A DNA stretch of 64,000 bases from Sphagnum compactum. Lineage: Eukaryota; Bryophyta; Sphagnopsida; Sphagnales. Shown here one piece after another: positions 27,251-37,870 of the stretch. The stretch covers positions 13,206,001-13,270,000 of the forward strand of contig OZ234498.1 of NCBI GenBank assembly GCA_965153455.1. The letters are read 5' to 3'. The stretch's first letter is position 1. Every line of letters begins with the position of its first letter. A model generated the notes under the pieces. The model saw nothing but the letters and a program-made list of their open reading frames with translations, had not been told where the DNA came from and made no database searches. Position numbers and translations under genes: made by a program.

Positions 27251-28620
27251 ACACATGCCCAATCTAACCTTATTGATCTTGCTGAATTATAGATTCATCA
27301 GGTTATATTTGTTCCCCTATCTTTGTGGTTGTAGATCCATACTCTTGAAAACTAACTTCCTGCAAAATAGATTCTACTTGTTCTAGAATCTATTCAGCAA
27401 CCTCCCTCTTAGGGCTATCCTTTCCTCCTTTAAGGTCTTCTGGCTCCTCTTCAACTCTTGCACGTGATGGTCTTGCCCCATCTGTATCCCTTCTATCTTC
27501 TTCCTCATCTAAAGTCTCTAGTTCTAAAGACAAAACAAAGGCTCATACTCAAATGATGGCATAATGTTTTCCATCTAAGAAATCCTCTGTTTGTACAGCC
27601 TTTCATTCCTCTCATACTTCCTACAAACCTTCCCAATATCCTTCTAGACAATGTCTTGTACTACATCCCACCATAACTCTGCATCTTTTTCCTCCACTGA
27701 TAGTGCCTTGAGTTTAACCTAAAGCAAAGTATTCTATTTTTTGAATTCACTATTTTCTGTAAAGACAATATCATAATTGAAGGGTTTCTTCTTCTGAGTC
27801 TCCTCTAGAAGTTTATTTAACTTTTCATTAAAGGCCATCTGCTTCTGCAAATTTTTGTCCATTTGTGCATGCCTCTGGTCAACTTGCCTTTGTATCTCAT
27901 TCTTAGCTTGATATGCATTAGCATTGTCCACTATGAGCTCTTCCACCTCCTTCTACTGCTTCAAGAGAGTTTCCTCCATGTGCATGTAGTCCCTTTGAAG
28001 TTTGCTATGTTCTATATTCAGAGTATCCTTCTCTGCTTTTAAACCCCAGTAATTGGCATATGTCTCTTTTAAAGTTGCTTACAAGGAATCCCTTTCCATT
28101 CTAATGACTCCAAACCCTTGCTCTACATCTCCATGTTATTAATCTTTTGTCTCGCTACCTGGAGTTCTACCAATACCTGACTATTTCAAATTCCTCTCCT
28201 ATAACTTTGCCTTGAACTTTTGGTCTTTCTCCAAATCGTCCTTCTGGTGGTCTTCCTCAGAATTTGAAATAGAAATGGGACCGACTTGCTCACTAGGACT
28301 TGCCTAACTTCTGGGCTTTTTAAAACTATATCTCTTCAATGTTTCCTACAATCTCTTTCGTTTTTTCTGATTGCTTCAAAAGCTCTCTCAAACTTGGATA
28401 TCAGAGAGGATTTCTAAGAAGAAGAGGAATAAACTGGAGAAGGAAAAGGTGGACCTCTTTCTAGAGACCTAGATTTTAGAGGCAAAATGTTTGCAAATTT
28501 TTGTCGTTCTTTCAATCTGTCTTACTCCTCTTTCAACTTCTACAACTTTTCTCTAGACTGTCTTTGCAATTTCTCTACAAGACTTTCTTTAACATTCATT
28601 GTGGAAACAAAAAATGATTG
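27250..28620 (-). pseudogene. decayed coiled-coil coding region of a retroelement
   Basis: On the minus strand from a possible ATG near 28599, a K/E/Q-rich reading frame runs with many interruptions to about 27270. The best-kept piece (27946-27734) encodes heptad-like residues such as EIQRQVDQRHAQMDKNLQKQ. Interrupting stops are mainly TAG or TAA where Gln would suit the surrounding helix, compatible with C-to-T decay. It lies just downstream of the gag-like remnant on the same strand and is probably part of the same or a nested element. Its exact role is unknown. Confidence 0.45.
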
Positions 28621-28999
28621 AAAACCTGCTTGTAGGAAACGAAAACAAAGAGTCACTATAGTGTTTGCTGCCCTTTAAAACGTTATCACCTCATTTCATG
28701 AAGTGGCATTTCACGTTTCGTTTTAAGGCCAACATATTAATGATTTGTATTTTTTTCAAATTATTTAACACCTGTCGGCTCCTTCTTAAATTCACATTAA
28801 CATCAACATGGGCTATAGTAAATACTTATTGACCAAAGAATTATGTGGACGTGGCATTGGGTAATTTTAATGACACTCCTAATGACCTAGTGTTATCTAC
28901 ACTATAGATTCCCTCTAATTCATGTGAATCATCAGATCAATAGAATTTTGTTCTGACATTACTAACTTATCTACCTCATAATCCAATAACTGTAAATCT

Positions 29000-30850
29000 A
29001 CATAATCATGGTATGGGTATTTGTTCATAACCTACTGGTTAATCAGATTTACTAAGGCTTTTTCTAAAACTATTATCTGATCAGTTCCAATAATCTTTGT
29101 TTCTCTATGTTCTTCTAAATCTTCATCAAATGTTTCTTCCATGTAGTTTTCATCTATGGATGGTAAAGACTTCTGATTCTCTGAACTCTGAATCGCCTTC
29201 ATTCCTATTTTCTTTGGGACTGTTTGAGGTTTCCGAGCTAATATTATCTTACTACTCTGTGGTACTAACAGATTGCTTATGGCCTTTACTTTAGAAATTC
29301 CTTCCTCATAAATTAGAGATGCTTCCTTGTGCTGTTGCAGAGTTTCTCTCTTCATACCTACTGTTGCTACATGTAGATATGGTTGTAATCCAGTCCTAAA
29401 ATAATCGTTTAGAATCTATCTATTATTTTGTGTTGAAGACTATTAGCCAACTTCAATAACCTTTCATAGTAGACTTCCACTCTTTCATTCTTCTCCTGCT
29501 TCATGTTTTTCAAATGCAAGTAAATTTGTTCATCATTCTGAACCTTTTTCTACCTTTTACAAAAAATTTATTACAATTCTGCAAAAGCATAATCTAGATA
29601 ATCTCTCAAATAATTGTTATACTAGTCAAACACAATATCTTTGAAGGTAAAATTGAACATATTAACAATTTTCACATCATCTGTTTCTTTATTTACTCTA
29701 TTGGCAACTTTAAATACTCTAACATGAGCATCTGGGTCAGAATCCTTGACATACTTAGGATAGTTAAGTGGTTGATGATAAGGTCTATTTGGTGGTAATG
29801 GTGGCCTGTCTGGATGCACCATTGGCAATCCAAAATATCCTAGAGATCCTGATGGTCTTGTTGGATCTAAGCCGCCTCCTCCTTGATCTAATGGCTAATT
29901 AACAAAAACTTTGTTCACCTCCCGAGGCAACTCTTCATGCAAACTCACAAATTTTGTTCCCTTCGGAGTTTGTGGTCTGGATCTAATACCAACAACAGTA
30001 TTAAATGGCGCAGATACAAACAAAACTTCAGTAATTATAATTATACACTAGGGCATTGCCATAGAATATAATGGCACACATGTTACTAGTTCCATTCTGA
30101 AATTTGAAGTTCTTGCATAGGTAACTCCAATATTGTCTTGATGTAATAGACTTTGTAAATGAATTACAAAAATAAATACTACATCTACCATAGTCTGAGC
30201 TCTCATTTTTACTCTGTTATCTCTCTAAATCTGTTCTTTGAGTCTATCTAGAATTTTGACCCTCTCATGGTACAGAGCCTCTGGCTCAATATGTCCATGA
30301 TTCCCTACTCTTGCAAGTTCAAGATTTAGATTCTAGAAATGCTCAGCAAATCCTTTTGTCACATTTTCTTCAATAAATGGACATTCATTGATCTAATGTC
30401 CAATCTGATGGCAATATGTACAATGTGGAGAATTTGGTCTTGGAACTCTATTTACACTATGAATTCATCTACTCCAAGCCCTTAGAACTCCACTAATATT
30501 GCTTCCATTCTGTTGATTAACTCTGGGTTCATTTTACTTCACTCTTACAACCATAGGAACACCTTCTGCTACTATTGGTTCTGCTCTTGGTAAGACTATA
30601 GTTTCTTGTCTAGTTACAAGTACCGGCTCAACTCCTCTAAATGTTCTGATACCTTGAGTTGCGGCTTTTTACTCAACAACATAATGAATTGGAGGTTTAA
30701 AATTTTGAACTCTTTATTCAAACTTTTCATTCTCCTAACCTTCCCGGTAATAAGGAGGTGAAGCACTATCAGAGCATGTACAACCATGGTGGATGCATGA
30801 GGGGCTTCAACTTGATGTTTAATGAATGAATTTAAGGTGGGGAATTCCAC
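29000..30850 (-). pseudogene. decayed gag-like region of an LTR retrotransposon
   Basis: Minus-strand reading. A CCHC zinc knuckle lies at 30422-30381 (CTYCHQIGH, a stop, then INEC; spacing C-X2-C-X4-H-X4-C). A proline-rich linker follows, then PLNYPKYVKDSDPDAHVRVF near 29760 and FNFTFKDIVFD ending at 29622, which look like the N-terminal half of a retrotransposon gag domain. A remnant with NMKQEKNERVEVYYERLLKL near 29500 and a 107-codon open piece at 29355-29032 come next. Multiple in-frame stops (mostly TAG) show it is dead. No protease, reverse transcriptase or integrase motifs were found nearby. The assignment to a Ty3-type gag is by resemblance and not certain. Confidence 0.65.
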
Positions 30851-30999
30851 TTATTGTGAAGCCACATTGGGTGGCATGCCATGTTTGTATTCCCATTATC
30901 AAATTGTAGTTATTTCCAAATGTTAGCATTAGACAACAATCTTGAAAATGGAAGGTCTTTTGATGGGTCATGAACTAGGAATTCAAAGGGGTAATACTA

Positions 31000-32020
31000 G
31001 TCTTCATCCTCATTTGACATTAAAGGATCCTCCTGTAATGTGTCTCCTTTGTCTGAACTTTCATTGACATTGAACATAGAGTTTTTAAACAACATATTTT
31101 TCTCATACAATGTAATGGGGTTAGCACTAGGTTGTTTTTGTAGGAGCTTATTATTATTATAAAACACAACATGGAAACTACAACCATGAAATCAAATCAA
31201 ATTTTTGAAGTGGTCATGGAAACTAATTTTCATATATATGTACACCAAGTCCTCAATTCAATTCAATGTGAAACAATGTCACATTTTGCTATGGAAAATG
31301 AGTAGAACTTCAATTCTATCTATACTTTGGTACCACTTCTTCCCTTTCTAACATGTTAAGTCTCTATTGTTCTTCTTGAATCAGAACATCAAAGTCATGT
31401 TATTGCATCAGATCTGCTAATTCCAGTATAGCTCTTTGTCGAGGTTCATGCGTAAAATTTCAACTCTATTGATGATGACCACAAAGAGTTATCACTTTCA
31501 AAAGAAACTGACTTCAAAACTGAGGCTAAAACGTTAGATTCTTGGATCTCACTCAATACATATCCAAATGACATGAAATTTTTCTCACATATATATTCCT
31601 TTATGATCTATAAGATCAGAAAGCTGTAGATCCAAAAAAGCTCAAACAAAGGAGATATGACCAAAACACCATATTTGGCATAGAGTTTTCAAAAGCTCAT
31701 AACTCTCACAAAACATATCATTTTCTTTTGAAAATTTGGGAATAGAAGCGTCTTATAATCTTTTATAATTTTTCCAAGTTTCACTCCATCTTTTCATAGT
31801 AGATCTAAATCTAGATTTAAAAATCTGACTTCCACAACCCTTGATATGTTAATCTCCTCTCACCTCTTTTCTTTTCTTTTGTTTTTCTTCACATTCTTTC
31901 CTTTCCCTTCCCTGTTTCTCTCTTGCACTTGACAAATTCCTACGATATTACTAGACACTTTCAAGCTTTAGTTCTAGAGACTTTCTAGCTGTAGATCTCT
32001 TTCAACTTTATCATCAAACA
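31000..32020 (-). other. non-coding leader-like DNA next to the LTR
   Basis: The stretch between the primer-binding site and the gag-like remnant has no open frame of note. A pyrimidine-rich run lies at about 31855-31925. Phrases near 31500-31760 (for example ataactctcacaaaac) resemble those seen in other plant retroelement leaders. I treat it as probable element leader or an inserted remnant. Confidence 0.35.
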
Positions 32021-32349
32021 ACCTAAGCTCTAATACCATGTTAACAAATAAAAGATCTACTCAAGTGCAAACATAAATCTTTATTGAAAGAAAACTAAAA
32101 CACGATGCTCACAACATGGAATGTACATCAAGAACTCCTCAAGGTTCTTGTCACATGAAATACACAAACTTGTGCAATGAAAAAAGGAGAGCCAAACCAT
32201 CAACACCAAGGTATTTAACTAAAAGACCAAACCACAAATAACCAAACTAATATAAGTAAAGAAATTAATTCAACCTTGTGAAGTAACCTAGTTACTTTCC
32301 TATTTTAGTAACTAATGAAACCTAACTAGTTGAGCTTGAATTCTCAACA
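32021..32349 (-). mobile_element. LTR with adjacent primer-binding site (retroelement 5' end)
   Basis: Read on the minus strand, a sequence opening TGTTGAGAATTCAAGCTC (at 32349) runs 311 nt to TTTGTTAACA (ending 32039). It is followed directly by TGGTATTAGAGCTTAGG (32038 down), a close match to the initiator-tRNA-Met primer-binding site TGGTATCAGAGC. TG...CA ends and an adjacent primer-binding site define a 5' LTR. A matching 3' LTR was not found in the window, so the element is truncated or rearranged. The gag-like remnants at 29.0-30.9 kb have the same orientation and could belong to it, but about 1.2 kb of non-coding sequence separates them. Confidence 0.65.
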
Positions 32350-33022
32350 CATCCATGTTGATTGTGTGTCGAGTGCCCTTCCTCTTTTTGCTTATTTAAT
32401 GGTCATCCTTGGGTTGTTCATCCCTAGACATATTTTTTAGAGTATCTTCCTCATCCTTGGACATATGTTTTAAAATTGAACTAATTTTAGAACTAAGCAA
32501 AAACATTCGATCTATTTTGTTCAGAAGCTTATGCACTTTCAAAATAAGTGCCACCTATCAAACATAGTTAGAGAGTAGAATAATTGGGAGATGCACCAAG
32601 GGCTTTAAATATACAACCATATAATCGGACTTAAGGGAGTTAAATAATTTTTTTTGGGAGTGATTTGTTGCTGAAAACCATAAATAACAAATAAATTCCC
32701 CTTCAAGCTACCCTTCCTTGCAAGTGTAAAATGGTGGTTGTAATGACAACCAAAGATTGAACACCATGAGGAAAGTTGGGAAATGTGGACATGCAGCCTC
32801 TTTATATAGACCAAAGGTTGCATAACCACAAAAGTTGTGACCTATATTTTTCAACGATCGAAAGGAAATTCGATCGTTCTTGGTCTAGGTTTAGCAAGTC
32901 ACAATTGATTTTTGATTGTAGACCCTTGTCCACATGGCAACCAAAATTAGTTATGCATTGGACAGGATCCAGCGATTGAAATTGCTTGTGAGTTGGAGAA
33001 GGTCCACAACTGAAATCTAGAT

Positions 33023-33150
33023 AAGGTCCAATGTATGGCAACCAAAATTTGGACAAGGTCCAAAGTATGGTGACCAAAATCTGGACAAGGTCCAATGTAT
33101 GGCAACCAAAATTTGGGCAGGGTCCAATGTATGGCAACTGAAATTTGGTC
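33023..33150 (+). repeat. 32-bp tandem repeat, four copies
   Basis: Units start at 33023, 33055, 33087 and 33119, each a variant of aaggtccaatgtatggcaac plus caaaatttggac. A partial fifth copy precedes at about 32999. The unit length is not a multiple of three. The 77- and 116-codon minus-strand frames over it are by-products of the repeat. Confidence 0.95.
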
Positions 33151-33196
33151 AAATTGTGGACTAGAAAAATATTTGGTCATAATCTAAACAGGGGAC

Positions 33197-33598
33197 GTGT
33201 CCAACTTGTGACCAAACTTTTACAGTTTCGATCACTTGTTGGACCATTCCCCTATCTAGCTTGTGATCAAACTTCTTCAGTTTTGGTCACTTGCTGGACT
33301 AGTCCCTTGTCCAGCTTACGATCAAACTTCTCCAATTTCGGTCGCTTGCTAGACTAATCCCTTGTCTAACTTATGACCGAACTTCTCCAGTTTTAGTTGT
33401 TTACTGGACTAGTCTTTTGTCTAGCTTGCAACCGAATTTCTCTAGTTCCAATTGTAAGCTAGACAAGGGTGACTTGTCCAATTTGCAAAGAACGATCTCC
33501 ATTTTTGGTCACTAGCTAGATAGGGGGTGACCTATCTAGATTGTGACTAAATTTGTGCATTTTCGATTGCAATCTAGACAAGGGGTGACTTGTCCAGA
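33197..33598. repeat. 55-57-bp tandem array with dyad symmetry in each unit
   Basis: Seven units start at about 33197, 33252, 33307, 33362, 33417, 33474 and 33531. Each contains ttgtccagcttgtgaccaaa and, after a short centre, the near reverse complement tttggtcacttgctggac. Each repeat can therefore fold on itself. No coding capacity. It sits immediately after the 32-bp array. Confidence 0.9.
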
Positions 33599-34035
33599 CA
33601 AACACAGTTTGTCGATATTTGCAACATGGCAAATGATCCCAATGTGTGTCAGTTAGGATGTTATTAAATATGTGGTCATTAAATGAAAACAAAAAACACA
33701 TTAAATATAAGTTAAACAATAGTAGTATAAATGGGTGCAAAAATTTTAATTGCTTCAACGTTAGTTTGCGTGTTGAGATCGATGAAAAAACCAACACGTC
33801 TGGATTAACACCGACATGATGATCGACGGAAAAATGGGACACATCGATTTTGATAACCCTAATGTATAGTATGAATTCATGAGCATTAATCAAGTATGTA
33901 GCCTTAGATGTTGAAACATGTGACATGAAAAAATGATGCCTTTTTAGAATTAAAGTTCCAAATATTAGAAGGGTCAACTTATGTTAATTAAATTGCAAGG
34001 AACCAAAGTCTAACAATTGAAGGTAAAAGAGGAGA

Positions 34036-35257
34036 CACTACTACAATTCATGGCTTTTCAAAAGGTTGAAGTTGATTAATAAATCCTTTTTTACAAGTGG
34101 CCATGTACATTTTGATTATAGGCTTGGGGCTTGAATGACATGTGTATTTTTTATTGGTAAACTTGATTAAATTGACATATTTGATTATATGTCAAATTGA
34201 ACATCTAATCAAGTTGGACAAAAAAATGAGCACCTTGGTCAAAATGACCAATGGCTTCTAGTCAATTGGGACATTTAACCAAGTTGGACAAAGCAAAATG
34301 ACATCCTTAGTCAAGATGGACAATGATGTTTTAGTCAAATGGGACATCCTTTGCTACCTAATTGGTCAAGATAATTATTAATTAAGCTAGACAATAACCT
34401 AGGCCTACCTACATACCAACTTAATTAATTACATACCTACCCACCTACCATGTTATAAACCTACTTACTTACCTACTTCATATTTCCCACCTACCATCCT
34501 ACCTACCTACCTCCTACTTCCCACCTACCATCTTACATCCTTACTTACCTACCTGCTTATTGCAAGTACCTAACTACCTACCTACCTCTTACATCCTTAC
34601 ATATCCACCTACTTCTTACTTCCCACCTATTATTCGAAATCCTTGCCTACCTACCTCCTATGGATTACAAGGTGCCTACTTACCTACACTTCTACTTACG
34701 AAGCACCATGCAATCTATCTATTAATTATTTAATTTTCTTACTTACTTACATAATTAATGATGTGAAATAAAAAACTTGACAAGATTTGTCAACTTTGGA
34801 AGGTGTAGTCTATTGGTAAGAATTTGGTTTATTATTGAGGGAGTGAGGGGTTCAATTCCTAATACTTGTAACTTATATACATGCTTGAAGGGTTAGGGTA
34901 AGTAAGCTAGGTTAAGTTAGGAAGGTTAGATGGATTAGGCTAGGCTACCACCTACCTACCTAACTTTTTACAACCTACCTACCTACCTAAAACTACCTAC
35001 AAAAAATAAATTGGATAACAATTCAAAAGAAAATTGGGTAAAAATTTGACAAATCAAATGGTCCATTATTTCAACTTAGTCAAAATGACCAGTCAAATAG
35101 CCAATAGTATGCTAGTAAAAAAAACCACACTAGTCACATAGGACAAGTCCAAATTGACTTGTCTAGATTGATAGGATGGTCTTTTTGACATTTGTCCAAA
35201 TGGGGTCCTTTTTGACTAGATTTTTCTAGTCAAAATAACATGTTTTTTGTAATAGTG
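34036..35257. mobile_element. non-autonomous CACTA transposon, about 1,222 bp
   Basis: The left end CACTACTACAATTCATGG at 34036 and the right end, whose reverse complement begins CACTATTACAAAAAACATG, are at 34036 and 35257. The flanks are AGA and AAA, an imperfect 3-bp duplication. Subterminal repeats (gtcaaaatgaccaatgg, taaccaagttggacaaa, ttgacttgtct) match those of the 24452 element, so both belong to one family. The interior has a (CCTA)n array (about 34390-34740 and 34950-34990) and a tRNA-like module at about 34797-34870. No transposase is encoded. Confidence 0.75.
34797..34870 (+). ncRNA. tRNA-like module within the second CACTA element
   Basis: The stretch gtagtctattggtaagaa matches the A-box region of tRNAs (TRGYNNARNNGG). 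About 45 nt downstream, ggggttcaattcc matches the B box GGTTCRANTCC with one mismatch. It is the closest to a tRNA of the six modules in the window. No acceptor stem is evident, so I regard it as a tRNA-derived remnant and not a working tRNA gene. Confidence 0.45.
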
Positions 35258-37020
35258 AAATTTGTAAATTTGTCTTTTAATGGGGAAATACAGATCTCAA
35301 ATATTCTACAATTGCTTCTAATCTTACCAAGAACATGTAAATTGTCTATGGGTTCTATAATAGAATACTTGGGTATGTTATTGTTTTTTATGACATTAAC
35401 TGTTCAATTTTGAAGAAAAAAGAAATTGTGGGCCTTGTTAATTGAAATAACACAAGTGACCCTTACATATAAGGTCTTTATAAAGGATTCATGCATGGTT
35501 GTTTCATTATGTACAATAGAATGTCCAATTAACACATCCATGTTGTTCAACATAAAATACTAAGTAATTAATGTAAACCATCACAACATGCACTTAACAA
35601 TTTCAATCCACGAAGCAATTTGGTTACAAGCCTTACCACTTATGCCCGCATGTGGAGAGATATATCAATATTTCATGGAAAGCAAATGACACAAATAAAG
35701 GGTTAAACAAAACGAGAAATGGGTTGCATCAGTTCTTGAACTCATTAACAATGAATTTTTTGTGATATTAGTAAACCTATTTCAATAAAACAGGCTCAAT
35801 ATTTTTCAAGACCTTCATAATTTAAATTTAGTCATTATACACGAATCTTCTTCTTATAATCTAAGTCTTAGAAATTTCAATACTTGAAAGCCTTTAAAGT
35901 TATAGTTGGGTTCCAAATTGATAAGAAAATCAGAACCTTGAAAAATGACCAGGGTGGTGAATAATTGTTTGCAAAATTCATTGTGTTTTGCACCCAACAC
36001 AAAATCACTAGGGAGTTATCATAAAGCAATGCACCACATTAGAATGGTGTGGAAAACATAGGAATAGAACATACATTCTTGGAAAATGCACTTGATTTAT
36101 ATGGCATTTGATACTCAAACATGGTGGTAAATTTTTGTAGAAGTTATGAATGCTACAATCCACCTCATTAAATCATTCCCCCACTTGTGGCAACTTAGAT
36201 AATGTGAAACCATTTCAATATTTGAAAGGCAAAATACTTGACTTGAACAAACTATGCATCTTTGGTAGTGGGTCCAAACACAAAACATAGCCCAATTAAG
36301 GTGTAATATATGTTCAATTTTACATGTTTTAAAATACTAACCTAAGTTAATATTGAAATATTTAGTTTACTTGTAAAATAGTGGACATCTTTAATATATT
36401 ATGGCCAAACATTTGAATAAGTTTGAAATGAATTTAGTGCATACAAAATATTCAATTAAATTTTCTTAAAACAATGTAACTACAATTGTTTTTGTGCAAA
36501 ATTTCACCCAAATGAAAACAAATTTGGGGTTATGACCCCTACAAGGGTTGTTTTGGATTTTTTGAAATTATTTTTGCAAAGAAATAAAGTTTTTGGATTG
36601 GGTTCACCAAATGTAAAGTGCCTATTCTTGCATGTCACCAAACATGTTTACAATTTTGTTTTATTGTCCTACTTATCTTATACCCAAACCTAAGTAGATC
36701 CTCCTATGGATGGTTGCCAGTCTACCATTGAAAGTGAAAAACTAAATTTAATGTAATTAGTCTGTCACTTAATCTTATTTTCAAATGGCTTGTTCAATTA
36801 TTTGAAAATGACATAATCATGAACAATAATAATATACACAATTTCATTATTTATAATTGTATAATGTGACATTTTTTGAAGTCATAAGAATTAAAGAAAA
36901 TTTTGTGTACACTTCTAAATTCATGGATTTAAAAATATTCTTGTTAATAAAAAATCTTATTCCATTAGATCAATTTGATTAACTCATTCATTATTTTCTA
37001 ACCAAAGCATAAAAGAGATA
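35258..37020. other. AT-rich intergenic DNA, no gene recognised
   Basis: The frames here are short and interrupted, and I see neither paired repeats nor tandem arrays. Confidence 0.5.
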
Positions 37021-37029
37021 ATTATGGGT

Positions 37030-37870
37030 CATGTGACGTGCTCCCAAGTTCCTAATTAGACCCAAGATGGGTCTAAGTTATTTAAACAGCGGAATTGTGA
37101 GGAACTCGGGGCACGCTCCCAGCTCTCAGCACTAAAAGGGGTAGAAGGGCGTGCTGAGACTTCGGGATGGGATTAGGAAGAGTGAAAAGCTTTAGTTATT
37201 CACTTGAATCTTCATCAAACCAACCAACAAGTTGGTTAGATCACTTTCTGGATCACTTGTAATGCTAGGACAAGCCATGGGCAACTCTGGACTCACAAAA
37301 CTCACCATGGCCCAGATTCGAAGGAAGCCACCGCCTTCCCCCATATAGTATTCTCTACGTCTCTCCACGGAGCCTACATCCAAATGGCTTTTTGTCTCGG
37401 GACTCCCAAGGAGGAGTCCCGAAACTGTCTAGGTTTGGATTTCTGCAACTTTGCGAGACTATAACTCTTTACTTAGACCTCCGATTGGGACGAGGTCTAA
37501 AGCAAAGTTGTAGCTCTTGTCAAAAGCTTTCCAATGGTATGTCGCACTTTACCTGCATGCACCGGGGTCGGGTTAGGTCGATTCTCGACTTTTAGTGGTT
37601 GGGAGTCAAACTGCAAGTTTGACTCCCGGCCTTTCTTTTGGCCATAACTTGTGCTGCAGATGTCCAAATGGCTCATGCAAGCCCATTTTCGACATTTACA
37701 CTTCAATAGCTTTCCAATGATATAAAGAACGCCTCAATGCAAGGTGTTTTGACCCCTGCAATCAAACTCTAAAGTTTCGAGAATCCCGGAAGACTCCCAA
37801 GTCCCCATTTCGAGAGTGTGAGTCTCATCCTCACACTCTCTCAAAGTAGGGTTGCGACATCATGATTCTA
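37030..37870. repeat. GC-richer repeat block with three perfect hairpins
   Basis: This compositionally distinct insert in AT-rich DNA contains three exact inverted repeats: tcgggactcc/ggagtcccga (37397-37422), gggagtcaaact/agtttgactccc (37601-37627) and gagagtgtga/tcacactctc (37812-37840). Phrases such as gcaaagttgtagctcttgtc and gctttccaatggtatgtcg recur in plant retroelement leaders. Its 37595-37690 part is related to the minus strand of 55190-55260, so it is a dispersed family. No coding capacity is recognised. Confidence 0.7.

Noticed and set aside
32802-33180. Minus-strand frames with repeated LPYIGPCP-like peptides
   Set aside because: These are translations of the 32-bp tandem repeat; the unit is not a multiple of three, so the peptide repeat does not reflect protein selection.
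34797-34870. Functional tRNA gene
   Set aside because: A- and B-box-like sequences are present, but no acceptor stem or complete cloverleaf could be drawn by eye.
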